Source: Malurus cyaneus samueli (lineage: Eukaryota; Chordata; Aves; Passeriformes; Maluridae). Taken from it: a DNA stretch of 64,000 bases. The first letter of the stretch is position 1; each line of letters opens with the position of its first letter. Below the pieces are notes generated by a model. The model made no database searches. It worked only from the letters and a program-made list of their open reading frames with translations, and was not told where the DNA came from. The stretch covers positions 3,377,116-3,441,115 of the forward strand of contig CM019214.1 of the NCBI GenBank assembly GCA_009741485.1, written 5' to 3'. Shown one piece after another: positions 47,286 to 60,152 of this stretch. The translations under genes and the position numbers were made by a program.

Positions 47286-47289
47286 TAAT

Positions 47290-48985
47290 TTACTGTAATA
47301 TAGGAAAACAGAGAGATACCAGAAGAGAAGCTGGAGTTAAAATTAGAAAAAGATGTGAAGGACAACAAGAAGGGCTTCAGCAACAGAATTGAAAAAGATA
47401 AACTACAGAAATTGTGAGGCTGCTGCTAAGTGCAGCTAGAGATTGAGGGACAAAGGACAAATATAATACCCAAATTGGTGAGATATGTTTGGCTAAGCAG
47501 ACAATAATGTGAATGGATAATTGCCTGGACCATGTGTCTTAGAGGATTTCAGTCAATAGTACAATGTGCATCTATGATGGTGTCACGATCCGCTTAATTC
47601 AAGCAGAAATTGTGATGGTTCGTTATCAGAATCTCAGAGTGCAAAAGAAACGAGGGGCAAGTATGTATTCAAAACCATGAACAATTTTATTGGATTTACG
47701 CGATAGAAGAGGGTGAGAGAGTGAGAAAGAGAGAAAGTGAGAGAGAGAGAGTGAGGTTATAGCTACCAACTGCTCAGACGAGTCCTCGAGGTCCGGATTC
47801 CATGGATTTGCCGATGTCCATTGGGGGATCTCATCAGGGTCTTTTCAGAGAGACTCTTTATAGTCTTTTTGAAAGTGGTTGGCAGCAGGGCAGGGGGTTC
47901 CAAAACAGGGGAAAAATGGCCAAGAGGTGAGGAAAGAATGTCCATTGTTTTGTAAGGTGTGCAGCACAGACCATGCAGTTCTCCTCTGCCTTCACGTCAG
48001 GAACGGTGCGACCATCCGTAGCTTACACGTTGTACTCAGCAGCCTGGGAACTGGAACTTGGCAGTCATCCCACCTTGATCTGACTCGGACTCCTTTGAGC
48101 AAAAGTCCCCCTTTCTCCCCTTTGGGGATTTTTGGGGTGTTCAGTCTCTGTCCATCTCGATGATTGTGAGACAGTCAAGGGACTTCTGTACGGTCTCTTA
48201 CAGATGGTCACTGTGACAGTCTGCAGGGATTCATATTTGGGACCATTTTATTTCTGTAAATTACCTGGATGACAGGACAGTGTGCTCCACTCAGAAAATT
48301 CAGGGTTGATGCCGAGTTGTGTAGAGGAAGATCTTGCTGGACTGGAGCAATGCATTGAGAAGATCCTCATGAAGCTCAGCAAAGGGAAGGGCAAAATTCT
48401 GCCCCTCAGCTGAGTGTCAGTGAGCAGAGTGTTCCTGTGCCAAGGGCAGCCAATCACATCCTGCACAGCTTTAACAAAACCATCCCCAGGGGTCCCAAGG
48501 AAATCACTGTTCCCATGTATTCAACATTTCTGAATCTAAAGTTCTGTATCTAGTTTTGGGCTCCCTCCCTACAAGTAAGATATGGACCTTCTGGAGCAAG
48601 GCCATCTCCAATCCCCAAAATGTTCATGCACTTGATATAAAGGAAAGACCATGGGAGCTGTTTATTTCAGGAAAAGGGGACAGTTTATTGCTGTTCACAA
48701 CTATTTAATGGGAGGATGTAGAAAAGACAGACCCAAACTCTGCTCACGAGGGCACAGTGATAAGAGGCAACAGACAGAAACAGGGATAAGAAAATCGTGA
48801 AAAATTATTAGGAAAAACATCTTCAGCATGAGGAAGCCTGAGGAAATTGTGGAATCTCCATCCTAGGAAACACTCAAGCTCAATGGAGGCAGCCTAAAAC
48901 CTGCTCTGATCCTGCTTTGTGTGGGAAGTGGACTGGAGACTGCCAGAGCTCTCTTCAAACCTGAAATACTCCGGGATTCTCTGGC
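47290..48985 (+). mobile_element. CR1 LINE split by a solo LTR
   Basis: The left part (about 47290-47580) has acaacaagaagggcttcagc and nearby ORF2-like text. The right part (48203-48985) continues with attacctggatgacaggaca, gaagctcagcaaagggaa, gttttgggctccctc, a cctgctctgatcctgctttg block and ttcaaacctgaaatactc, ending near gattctctgg. That order follows CR1 ORF2 and its 3' end. The LTR at 47581-48202 interrupts it, so the CR1 is older. Confidence 0.82.
47581..48202 (-). mobile_element. Solo LTR, family B copy 1
   Basis: The element is 622 bp, TGTCACGATCC to TCTCTTACA on the plus strand. It is flanked by 5-bp copies of GATGG (47576-47580 and 48203-48207). On the minus strand TATAAA (47862-47857) precedes AATAAA (47691-47686), so it reads leftward. 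A GA-rich simple repeat lies at about 47708-47755. The same LTR occurs at 55401-56039. A 5-bp duplication suggests a class III (ERVL-like) element or another 5-bp-duplicating ERV. No internal genes remain. Confidence 0.92.
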
Positions 48986-50753
48986 AGTGTTAGTCCTATA
49001 ACAGGAACACCGTGTGAAACTAGAAGATTAGAGGCCACCACAAGAACAATTGTTTTGGTGAACCAGTCTGGTATGGGGATGCTGAGAACATTTTAGATGT
49101 AAGGGTAGACACAAGAGCATTTTGGGATTTGTTTGATCTGCTGAGTCATTAAAGAGGTGAGGGGAAGGAACTGCAGGGGCCAAACATTATGACTGTGAAG
49201 CTGTTGAGAGCCCTATAGAAAATCCTGACTCGTTGCATGGGATGTGCTGTTCACGTCAAATCACACGTGAGGAATGTGAGCACATTTTGTGACAGAGATC
49301 AGCATTTCATGGTTGATAACTGTTTCCAGAGTGAGCTGAACTGAAATGTCACATCCAGTGCTCCAGAGCTTTGAAAGCAGCTCAGCTCCAGACCTAAACA
49401 ACCCCTTTGAGAAAGGGAAAATGATCCTTTCAGCTGTTCCCCTGTACAAATGGTAATTCCCAAAAAAACCCACAAAGTGAACAACCTTTAAAGATGGCTT
49501 ATTTGGTGATGTGAATCTTTAAAGCTGTCACTTGAAGAGCAATGATTTTTAAACTGACTCTGAACAAACAGTTTGTGTGACTATTTATTGCAAACTGACT
49601 GTAGTCAGCTCACTACAGCACTAGCTCGGATGTTTGCTTTGCATGTCCAGTATGACACCCAGTCTGTTCTGGGGCCTAAATGTATCCTCTTCTTTGGCAA
49701 GAGGCTTTAATTAGAACCGCTTTTCTCAAAAAAAAAAAAGAAAAAAAAATCTTTAATTTCAGAATAAAATTAATTAAATGCCTGGCAATTAATTTTTATG
49801 ATAAAAAGTAATATTTCAACATATTATTAGTTATTCTCTAGAAAATGGCTATCAGCATCATGTCACAGGCCAGTTTTTCCTAGCTGTGACTCGCAAAATT
49901 CTGTTTTGAGGGAAGCTGCTAATGCACTCTGGCCATACCACACACCTAATAATTGCAAAGGACATAACTACCTGAATTCAGGATTTTCATTAGTAAAATT
50001 GCTATGCTCAGAATTTTGAAAGGGCTGTGTCAAATGGAATGTAGAATGCTTCTCTGCAAACCCGTTTTTATCAGCAAGCTCACAATACTGTTTCTGTCTC
50101 TGCTGACATGTATTGATTCTGAGTTCTCACGACAGAGATAATGGCTTTGCTAATGGCACAGTAAGTATCACAATTTACATCAGCTATAAATCATCGAGTA
50201 TCTCAAGAGCATATAATCTACCATGAATAGCTGACTCATAAATTGTGTCCCTGTTACATTTGTGTCAGTCCAGCAAACCTATATCACTTATCTCCCCAGC
50301 CTACACATTTCAAAGTGCTACAGGGGAGGAAAAAAAAAAAGAAAAAGACAACAGATAACTCTAGAAATTGATTTTCAGACATGTAACAACACATTTAAGA
50401 AAGGTCAGCAAGTAAACTCCTTCTTGGGGTTGTTGGCAAAATAAAGTAAAATCGACACAAACGGAAAAAAAAAAAAAAGGATGACAGCAAATTCATCTTT
50501 CTGCCCCCTGGGTTTCAAATACACCTGTGGCCTCATCATTTAGGAGGAAAGACTTGGAACCCAGAGAGCACCACACACATGGACAATGCATTAAACTGCA
50601 CTTTTTGTCCTTCCTCATGGGCACGTGGTTTTGCCTACAGAAGTGGTGTGGCCCTTTCCCAGCCCTGCTGTGGAGTAGTTCTTCATGGGCAGCCAAGGAG
50701 TTAATTTAAATGATGTTCCCTCTGCTCCCTGCCTGGAAGATGAGCCTTCCTGG
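48986..50753. other. Intergenic DNA with TAATTA-rich block
   Basis: No gene or repeat family recognised. The part at about 49680-50250 is free of repeats and rich in TAATTA-type homeodomain core sites (for example 49708-49713, then attaattaaatg and caattaatt near 49768-49795). It may be regulatory DNA; this is inference only. Confidence 0.35.
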
Positions 50754-50758
50754 CCAGG

Positions 50759-51120
50759 TGTCATGGGTTTAGAACCTGATTTTTCCCAATTTCCTGGCCG
50801 GTGCATGATACTAAAACTAAATACTAACAACCTTAAAGCTACATGGCGGCCGCCCCTATCTTGTTTTGAATTCTTCTTAAATACTAGATAATACGTCATC
50901 ACAGAGGTGTAACCAACCTGTGCAATTGGCCCAGGCCTGATGGGCAGCTTGTCCATCAACCTCAGAGCCATGATGGATTGGCTCTAAAACACAGGGGGTA
51001 GGGCTCCTTTTGCTGGAGAAGAAGGAGAAAGCTTCTAGAACTTCCTCATAGGAGCCATCTTTGTGGTTTCTTGGTCCTATCCCCCCACCACCAAAAATTG
51101 GACCAAGTAAAACCATGACA
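50759..51120 (-). mobile_element. Short solo LTR with 5-bp target duplication
   Basis: The element is 362 bp with inverted ends TGTCATGG and CCATGACA. It is flanked by 5-bp copies of CCAGG (50754-50758 and 51121-51125). The minus strand is preferred because TGTCATGGTTTTAC resembles the start of common avian LTRs and a tatttaag box follows on that strand. I see no AATAAA. An 8-bp inverted repeat (cttggtcc 51070-51077, ggaccaag 51100-51107) lies near one end. Confidence 0.82.
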
Positions 51121-51125
51121 CCAGG

Positions 51126-54100
51126 GCAGAGGGCAGAGCGACCTGCTGCTGCAGGGGACACAAATGCAGCCTCAATTTTACATAACTGCTTTAAAAAAAT
51201 TTCAGCTGTCATGCTTGGAGACACAAGGACTCGACTGAATGGAGGGAGCAACCCTCGGCCGGTTTCCCACTAATCTCTGTCCTGACTGCCGTGCATTTTA
51301 TCCGTGTGTGACATTGACAAATGCAGTGCTTGTAAAAGCCTTCAGTAAAAGGAAAAGATTGAGGCAGGGAGGCAAATTAACACAAAGTTTAGCCTCGAGC
51401 TGTTCTCTGCTAAATGTTTTCCTGGCATTCTTTCTGCTTTGGAAATCAGGACTGGCTCTGTGATGTGTTCGGCCATGTGGGCTTTTAAATTAGTTGGTAT
51501 CTGGTCAGACTCTGGTTTTCTCTCCCAGGAACACCAGTGGTTGTGAACAGCACGCCTGTCAGGTTTTCTCTTCAGACTTTCAAAAGTTGTGCCTAAATTT
51601 GTCTCAGTACATAGACTGTGTCATGTCAAAGAAGCCACGTTGGGCTCTTGGACAGTTTAGCTTGGGGGGAAGCAGATCAGTCTGCTGGATGCTTTGTCGG
51701 GTTTGGAAAAATGAATTACTCTCTTTTTGTGGGCTTTTACAGGGCCTTGGTGGAATCAGCAATGCAAGCCCAGTTTTACTGATCATGGAATCATAGATCA
51801 GTTTAGAGATGTAGTCAGAAGTTGAGCCAGGCCTGCCTGCATGAGATGCTAAAACATTTGACACGAATAACAAGAAGTGAGTACAGAACACACAGCTGCA
51901 GTGCTGCCTTTTAGCAGTGGCACTTGCCACTCAAGCTGGTTCCATGAAGAGTATTTTTAAATGTTTTGATATTCCTCTTCGTCCAGGAAAACCCAACAGA
52001 TCACCCCAAGCCATGCTGCAGAAAGGTTTCCAGAAAGATTTAATTGTAAAGGATGCTCATTCCAGTCAGCAGTGTATACAAAGCATACAGCTGACACCCT
52101 AACAGGAACTGAACCAAGATATTCTGCAGAACATGTGTTCACAAATAACAGTTTTATCTCTTGATCATTGCAAGTATCTCATTTTATTTAGAAATATTTC
52201 TAATGGAAGTTGGTGCTGTTAGCATAGATTGTGCCTATGAAAAATTTGCAAATAAAACCACTGACAAATTAAATAGTTCAATAGTGAAACAATTGGTTAA
52301 TTTTGTGCGATATCCTTTTCTGAGACCCAGCAAAGCCATGAGAACCCCAGGGTACCCTGATTTCCTCAAAGTCACCATAAGATCCTTCACTGTTCTGAGC
52401 AAAGATGCACAAGCCAGCATATGGAATTTTCTTATTTTATGCAATGCAGAGAGTTAAGGAAAAATATTAATTTCTTTGGTGCTGAAGACATTTTATAGGA
52501 GTTTTGTTTGTTTTTTTTTACTTAAACTGTCCCTGTATAAAGCGTGCTGTCAAGCACAGGATTCCTGGAAACAATTACTGACTAGAATGCCTTCACATTC
52601 ACAGCTACATCATGTCATCATTTTCTGCCCTGCTGTGTATGTTCCATTTTAGAGTAATAACTCATTTTCTTTTTAAGTGAATAATATATGATCTTTAATA
52701 TTTGAATAGCCCCTCACACTGTAAAATAAATCACATTTTGAAATGTGCTACTCTTAAATAACACCATGATTTCAATGTGTTTCATTACAAAGCTTCTCAA
52801 GAACTTTCCTATTCCTCTTCCTAAGGAGCATTCAATCAAATTCAGTTATTCTGGAGCTGGAACATGAGAACTGATCACAACTGTGACAAATTTATGATGC
52901 AGTGTTCTTGCTGTGGAATGGGAGCATCCTAGCTCCATAGAAAGCCATAGATAATTAAGTAGAACTGGTCTCTTCACAAAATTTTTTTCATCTATGAAAC
53001 ATCGTGCAGAATTTTCTCCTTTCTTCTGTGAGTATCTAGAAAGAAATTAAACTCTTTTATTTTCTTTTTCTCCAGCATGATTGTTTTAGGTAGAAGCTAC
53101 ATTTCAAAACACACTTTCTTAAAGAAAGTACAAGAAATTTTTGTAAGAGTTGCCACCTCTTTTTGTTTCATCTTCAAAGTCAAATATTTTGTTTTAGGCC
53201 TTTACCCAAAGAGTTCTATGATAAATAATAGATGCTATACTACTTGTAAAATGTTATTTTTATGTTCTTCCTATTCCAGCAAATCCTGCCCTTTTCTAAT
53301 ATTAAGAAATCTCCGTGGCTGGTATCTAAAAATATTTTTCAGCACCAGAAAAATGATCTTCACTTTCCTTTCCTCATTTGTTCTTGACGAAAGTTTATGG
53401 GTACATTTCAGCTGAAAGGAAATTAATGGTGTGATTGGGACTCCCCTGATATCACTGGGTGGGAGGAGGGAAGGAGAGAAAGGAGTGATTGCCTCTCTAT
53501 AAATAGAGTATTCTCTGCACATCACTGATCCTGCACAGATGTCTGCCAATGACATAGATGCTACTTCAGAAATTACTTAAACAGCTGCATTCCAGGCAGA
53601 GAGGAGACAATTAACAAATGGATTTGGGTTGCAGGAACATTTAGTTTGAGAACAGATGTTTGGATACAATCTTACTTTTAATTTATGGAATAAATGCACT
53701 TAAGCTGATTTCCTTCTATTATATGCCAGAAGAACGTAAGTAATTATTTTCTAGGTGAATATGTTTATAGCACAATCTAAGAGTCAATAATCTATTATTT
53801 TACTAGGAGAAAATAGATGCCTTTGAAGTACTATTTGACTAACCACAGACCTTGTTACTGGGCAAAGGACAAGCATAATTTTGGGTGAGGGAATTTATAA
53901 AATCTGAAACAGAGGGGCTGCTTTCCAAGAAGAGAACAGACTTCTCAGGGTCAGATTTTCTAGGAGTGTGTTGGTCCACTCCTTGCAAATGACCCTTGTG
54001 GGGATGTATACTCAACTTTTCAAGTTCCCAAACCTAAAACAAACTTCTTTCTGAAAATTCATTGGTAAGTAAATGAGTCCTAGATTGTTATATAAACACT

Positions 54101-55395
54101 TTTGCCTAGAAAATAATTCTTTACATAAGAATAAACTACAGATAACCTGGGGGAACATGAGGCAAATTCAATATCCAGGATTATACAGTCAGATTAGGTA
54201 ACAACCTTGTGCTTCCTTGCCTGAAAATCTATGCATCCTCAATAATTCCCTGGATGACTTTCAGGTGTTGAAAATGAGTGTCCCATGTTTTGTTTAAATC
54301 AATTTGCTTGGAAATACCGAGGACAAGGGTTTACCTTGCTGTGTAATTCCTTCCATTTCAGTGATGAAACAAACCTGGAGGGCTCCTAAAGGAATGAGGA
54401 TTGTACTGCTTATTTTTGCAGCTATTTGTCTGCAAAAAATAAATAAAAATAATAAAAAAATAAATAAAAAATATAAATTAAAATAAAATAAAATAAATTA
54501 TAAATTATAATAAAAAATAAATAAAATAAATTAAATAAAAAATATAAATTTTCTCTGCTCTGGTAAACAATCTGTGGGGCATTAACAGGGTGAAGGAGAC
54601 AAGGCAAGGGGAACTGGAAAGGCATTTCAGGGAGTGTGGGAAGTGAGGTGAGTGCAACGGGAAGGAACCAGCAGCTGTGATTTGAAATACTTGGTACGTG
54701 TTATCGAGGAGAAAACACATGCAGGGAGCTAATGGAGCTGGTGTAGTCTCTCAGAGGAGGTGATTTAAGTATGCTGGATATTTTAACTACCTTTTTAAAA
54801 GCCTGGGATAATTTGGTTCTAATTTCTGAGCGGGGACTTGCGGCCCACACAGCAGTAAGTCTTGATAATTATTAATTATATGTTTTTCCTCTGTTCTCTG
54901 TGACCTTGTTTGCAAAAGCTATGTGGTAAAGCTAGAATATTAAGAGGTTTATGGGCTCTGGCATGCCACCTAGTTGGAAAAGAGGAAAATATTCAAGGAA
55001 AAAGGGGATGACAGAAAGTGTAACCTTGAAGTCGCACCCTTTCAGAAGGCACTGGAATGTGGAGAGCACTCATCCAGCACTGAAAGGGTGAGTGGGTGAT
55101 TTCCTGGTTTGGCCACAATTAAAATTCACACACCCTCCCTTCTTACAGTCTGACTTGAAATGGCATCAGGCAGCCAAGGCAAACTACCCACAGAGGCAAT
55201 TGCAGCTTGAGGAGCTGCCTTAGCTCTGCCCCAGCAGAGACCCACACGCCACGGTTTGGGCTGGAGCATCGTGGAGCATCACCAAAGGAAAGGGTCAAAT
55301 ACCATGGGGAGCCCAAACTCATTCTGAACAGGGGAAACTTTGCTTGAAGTTTTTGTTTCTGCTTCATCTCCACTGCCTTGTAAGAAGCTGCACTA
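51126..55395. other. Intergenic DNA, no gene recognised
   Basis: No family domains were seen in the frames at 51494-51796, 52161-52457 or 53077-53415. An A/T simple repeat lies at 54434-54548. A weak CR1-like 3' end (gaatcatagatcag) near 51787 is not secure. Confidence 0.55.
54434..54548. repeat. AAAT-type low-complexity tract
   Basis: The sequence is irregular units of aaat, aataa and ataaatt over about 115 bp, with no G or C. Confidence 0.92.
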
Positions 55396-55400
55396 CCCTC

Positions 55401-56039
55401 TGTCACAATCCGCTTAACCCAAGCGGGAGTCGTGAGGGGTTCGTTATCAGAATCTCAGAGTGCAAAAGAAACGAGGGGGCAAGTATATAGTCAAAATCAT
55501 GAGCAATTTTATTGGATTTTTGCGATAGAAGAGGGTGAGAGAGAGAGAGTGAGAGAGAGAGAAAAAAGAGAAAGAGAAGAAAGAGTGGGTTTATAGCTAC
55601 CAAACGGCTTTGACAAGCCCGCGTGGTCCAGATTTCATAGCTTCGTCGACAGTCCGTTGGGGGGATCCCATCAGGGTCTTTTCAGAGAGACTCTTTATAG
55701 TCCTTTTGAAAGCGGGTGGCAGCAGCCAGGGGGTTGTGAAGTATGGAAAAATCGGCCAAGAGGTGGGGAAAGAATGTCCATTGTTCCATGAGGTGTGCAG
55801 CATGGGCTGTGGGCTGTACCGTTCTCTCCATCTCCACGTCAGGAACGGTGCGACCATCCGTAGCTTACACGTTGTACTCAGCAGCCTGGGAACTGGAAAC
55901 TTGGCAGTCATCCCACCTTGATCTGGCTCGGACTCCTTTGAGCAAAAGTCCCCCTTTCTTCCCCTTGGGGTTCCTTTTTTGGGGTGTTCAGTCTCGATGA
56001 TCGTGAGACAGTCAAAGGTCTTCTGTATGGTCTCTTACA
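55401..56039 (-). mobile_element. Solo LTR, family B copy 2
   Basis: The element is 639 bp, TGTCACAATCC to TCTCTTACA on the plus strand. It is flanked by 5-bp copies of CCCTC (55396-55400 and 56040-56044). On the minus strand TATAAA (55701-55696) precedes AATAAA (55513-55508). It is about 85-90% identical by eye to 47581-48202, and the GA-rich tract has a different length. No internal region remains. Confidence 0.93.
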
Positions 56040-56044
56040 CCCTC

Positions 56045-59000
56045 CTACTACAAGATCACTGTGTTTCTCTACAAATGTGCATGTTAGTCTAAAAATCCAG
56101 CCTTCTGTAGATATGAGCACTTACAACCTCCGTTGTTTTTTATGTTGTGGCTACTTAAAGAAATGATGCCCTCTGATCTCTCTGCATTGCCTGTCTCCCC
56201 CCAAAATAATTTTTTTTTCCCACTAGAAATAATGAAGTAACCTGATTTGCAATAGGAGAACAATGTTCTGGAAGCCATGAAAACACCTGTTCGCCACAGT
56301 TACAAAGAAAAAGCAAAATTTGACCTGGATTTCAAGATGCTGAGGAGATACATGTTGCTTTTGACTTCTCTGAAAAATCAATTGGCCCCCAATCCTTGAC
56401 ATACTCAGAAGAAAACATTTCCTTTTCCGCTCTGTCTTGGTTTTCTTGCCCAGGTTTGGAAGGTAATGTCATTCTCTGTGGCAGTTTGCACAGTAAGTGA
56501 ATTATTGCAGAGTTATTGGGAGGAGGCCCAGAGAAGTTCAGGCACTAAAAAACCAGTGTCCACCCACACTTTACTTTTAACATTATCACACAACACAAGC
56601 ACAGAATATCTCAAATTAAGTTAGAAATCTCAAAGCTTTTATCTCCTGCCCTTTTGGCTAACAATATAATGCGTTTCTCAGCTCTTTAAATTGCAGAAAG
56701 TGGTCTCACTAGAGTAGCAAACTTCTCTGATAGAGATTTATGCACAATTATGGCTGCTAAGAGAGGGGGAAAAAGGCAGTTTTATGAAAGCAGAGATGCC
56801 TGCTGCAAAAGGCAGATTGGCTGGGAAAGTTAGGGCAATAACAGGACACCCTTTTTTGCCTGAATAAAATTTTAAACACATCACTCTTTGCAGTGTGATG
56901 AGTGCTGTAAAGATACCACAGCTGGCTCTCAGAGCTGCTTGGAAAATGGAAGAAAATGATGGATTCTGGTATCACCTTGCCTTGTCTTTGTCCTCTCCAC
57001 ATTTGCTTCATGTCATTTGTGTCTTTTTGGTGAATCCATAGATATATTTTCTCTGAGATAAAGAACTGCCTTTTTGCCTGACTGGGCTCTCTAGTGAATA
57101 TGGAAGGAATGTATTACAAGACAGAAGAAGCTCCTCCTGGTGAGGACCAGAAGCTGAAAACTGGTTAGCAGAACCCCTGACATTCAGATTAAGTGCTGCC
57201 AAAATTTGCTGCCTGGGAAAGACTTGGAATAGATTGCACCTGGGCCATTAATTTTATTTCACAAAATAAAGTAGGTAGCTAATGTGAGGAAATAAAGGTT
57301 GGGTAAAAATAGGGAGAGAAGAGATCATTACTGTGCCCACATGCTGCCAATCAGCTGGGAGGCAGCAACATTTGATAACAGCTCCTGCAGCTCCTGAACA
57401 CATTGAGGGCAAAAGCAGAAGCACAGGAGGAAAATTGGGTGCCAAGGAAAAGCTACAGAATCTTGAAATTATCTTTGGTATCCAACTACCTTTGGGCCTC
57501 AGTCCTCAGGAGAGCAACAGTAATTAGTGGACTTGTTTGGATGGGCTTTAGACAGTTGGAAATCCCAGGGAGAGAGATTTTCTGGGCAGAAAAACTCCAT
57601 CTGCAACACAAAATCAGGTCTGGTTGTATTTCCAGCTCAGTTCCAATGGGGACTGCAGAGACACAGCTGCTTTCCCCTTTATGGTGGTTTGTAGGAGCAC
57701 CTGGAGCATTGGGTCTGCTCTTCCTCTGTTTTATTTTTAGGGCCAGCCTTCATTCTTTTCCCTAATAGCTGCTCAGAAGTCTCAAATGATTCACATTTTC
57801 TTCTCTTCTTCTCCATTTAATTAGATCAAAATTTAGAGGCCCAGGTGCAACTTAGGCAAAAGAAAAGCAATTAATGCATCATTTCTTTATTTGTAATCCC
57901 TGCACCCAATGCTACAATTCCAATTATATATTCTTATAAAATGCATAAAGGCTAGAAAAGTCAACAAAAGGTTATGTAAACAAAGCAACTGGCCCAGAAG
58001 AAGATTTACCTCATTGTAGTTTGTTATCATGGGGGATTTTGCTCCATTAAATTGAGCATGCAGAGAGAGAAATGACCACAGCAGTGTACAAAAACTCCTC
58101 AGCAAGGGGAAAACACCACCAGGTAGAACAAGTAGCAACCTCTTCACACAGGGCACACCCCTGCCTGCAGTCCCCTGGAATCAGATGGATTTTGAGCACT
58201 GTGCCCCAGGGTATTACATCTCCAGTGTATGTCAGGGATATTGCTGCTGCTTCAAATCCTGGGCTTTTTATGGCAATATTGCACAGAATCACATACCTGT
58301 CACCTGTCACCTGACAGCATAAGAACACACAGAGTTAAGGATAATAAGATCTTTTCTTCATGTTCTCTTCAGGTCCTAAAACTTCAGTGTGGTTTTTTTT
58401 TTTTTTGTTTTGTTTTTGGTTTTTTTTTTTTTTTATTGGTTTTTTAAACTAAAATTAATGTGTTTCTTCTTTTGTAGTGCTCGAGTGCCTATAACTACAG
58501 CTGTCCACAGCAGTCATCTGCAGCAGAAGAATAAGGGTTATACACCTTTAATGTGTGATTCAGCCATGAGAAATTGGGTGTCTTTAACCAAGTGGATGCC
58601 AATGAAAATCTACTTTTAAAATAAGCCATTTACATCAGCGAAGAAAGATGGTAGTGCAGGGAGAACATATTGTCTGGCACAACCAGACCCTATTAGGTCT
58701 GGCTATAGCCTTGCAATGGTATTGTGAGCTAGACAGCTAATCACTCAGTGCCTCTGTTCCTCAGCTATATAATAATAAAGGTGATAATTCTTTGCCAGGC
58801 TATTCCTTTCTTCTTGTCTCTTTGAAGCATAGGCTGTGCCATGTAGGACCATCTTACAGGTTATTATTTTTATTCCAATAGTACCTTCAAATGTGAAATG
58901 TAGCATCTGGTGTGGTTGCTACAACAAAATAAAGGCCATTTTTGATTTGCCAAGGGCTTCAACCAGAGCACAGCTGCTAAGTCAGCCATCCATTTAGAAT

Positions 59001-59550
59001 TACTTTTGTATTAATATACATCAGATTTTAAATAATTCCAACTTTTGAATGAACTGTGATGGCATTTTGCAAATGAAGGGTAAAATCTTCAGTTTTACCT
59101 TTGTAAGGTTTCTTTCCTGATTAGAATGTTCCAGCATGAGGTCTCTGCTGCATTAATTTTGAACATGCAAAGCACGGAGGGTGATGGGTTATTTTTTAAT
59201 TTTTTTGGTCAAAAACAGAAATTCCATTTCTAAGCACAGAAAGAAAACAAAATGTGCACAGCTATTGCTTTGAGCTGTATGGCAGCACTTAGCCTCACCT
59301 GTGTTTGTCACCATGTGCCACCCCACTCTAACTGGGGCTGGGGAGGGGATTTTTCCTCCGCTGGTGGGCAACAGGTGGGAATGCTGGAAAAGATGCTCTG
59401 CAGGGTTAAAACATGCAAACAGGAGAAGGTGGAGATGCACAAAAGTGCAAACTGAGGGCAGGGAGGAGCAGCCTGTCCCATCGTGACAGCGTGGTGAGTG
59501 GTATCAGGATGCAGGGAGCTGCAATGGCCCTGACAGAGATGCTGCCATCA
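56045..59550. other. Intergenic DNA, no gene recognised
   Basis: No gene or known repeat was recognised. A T-rich low-complexity run lies at 58393-58446. The frames at 57403-57765 and 58047-58328 show no family features. Confidence 0.55.
58393..58446. repeat. T-rich low-complexity run
   Basis: Two long T runs are separated by a short gttttgtttttgg segment. On the minus strand this is an A-rich tract. Confidence 0.85.
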
Positions 59551-59555
59551 CCCCA

Positions 59556-60147
59556 TGTCCTAGGTTAGCTGAGTATTGTATTCCTATCATCTGCTTATGT
59601 TAGAGGAAAGTTAAACAACCCTTCTGTAACTATACATTAATCGAGACTGCTCTGGTTTGTTTGGTGATGTTCCTCCCTTCAAGGACAATGGGAGGGAAAG
59701 GGACAAGACACACGTTTTTTTTCCTTCCTGGAGGCTCTCGGATCAGCGGTGGAAAGAAGCTGTCTGCTCTCTGGGACGGTTTTTTTTTCTCCCTTGCTTT
59801 GGACTTGTTTTTCCTCGAATTTTTTTTTCTTTGTCATCTGAGAATTGAAGATTCCCGTGGCACAAGACGAGGAAGACCTTCAGTGAACCCGGAGAGACTC
59901 TGTCCACCCCTCTGGGGCCCCGGAGGGAAGCTACTCCCAGGAGGGAAGGAAAGTTGGGATCAACAGCTGATTCCACAGTATTTTTTCTTTTTGTTTTTTT
60001 AATTTTAAATAAATAGTTTTTTTCCCTTTTTTCTTTCATCCTCTTGTGGAAAAGTTGTCTCTGGACCCGGGTGGGGAAAAGAGGGGGGGAGGTTTGCTGG
60101 AACTTGGGAGTGTTTTGCTCCCATTTGAGTTTGTTCAAACCAGAACA
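59556..60147 (+). mobile_element. Solo LTR, family C
   Basis: The element is 592 bp, starting TGTCCTAGG and ending CCAGAACA. It is flanked by 5-bp copies of CCCCA (59551-59555 and 60148-60152). AATAAA lies at 60008-60013 and T-rich stretches surround it. The position of the poly(A) signal supports plus orientation. The 164-codon minus-strand frame at 59743-60237 is antisense to it and not a gene. Confidence 0.85.
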
Positions 60148-60152
60148 CCCCA

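Noticed and set aside
53077..53415. 112-codon frame following a T-rich tract and cag
   Set aside because: The acceptor-like context is common in AT-rich DNA, and the translation has no recognisable family features.
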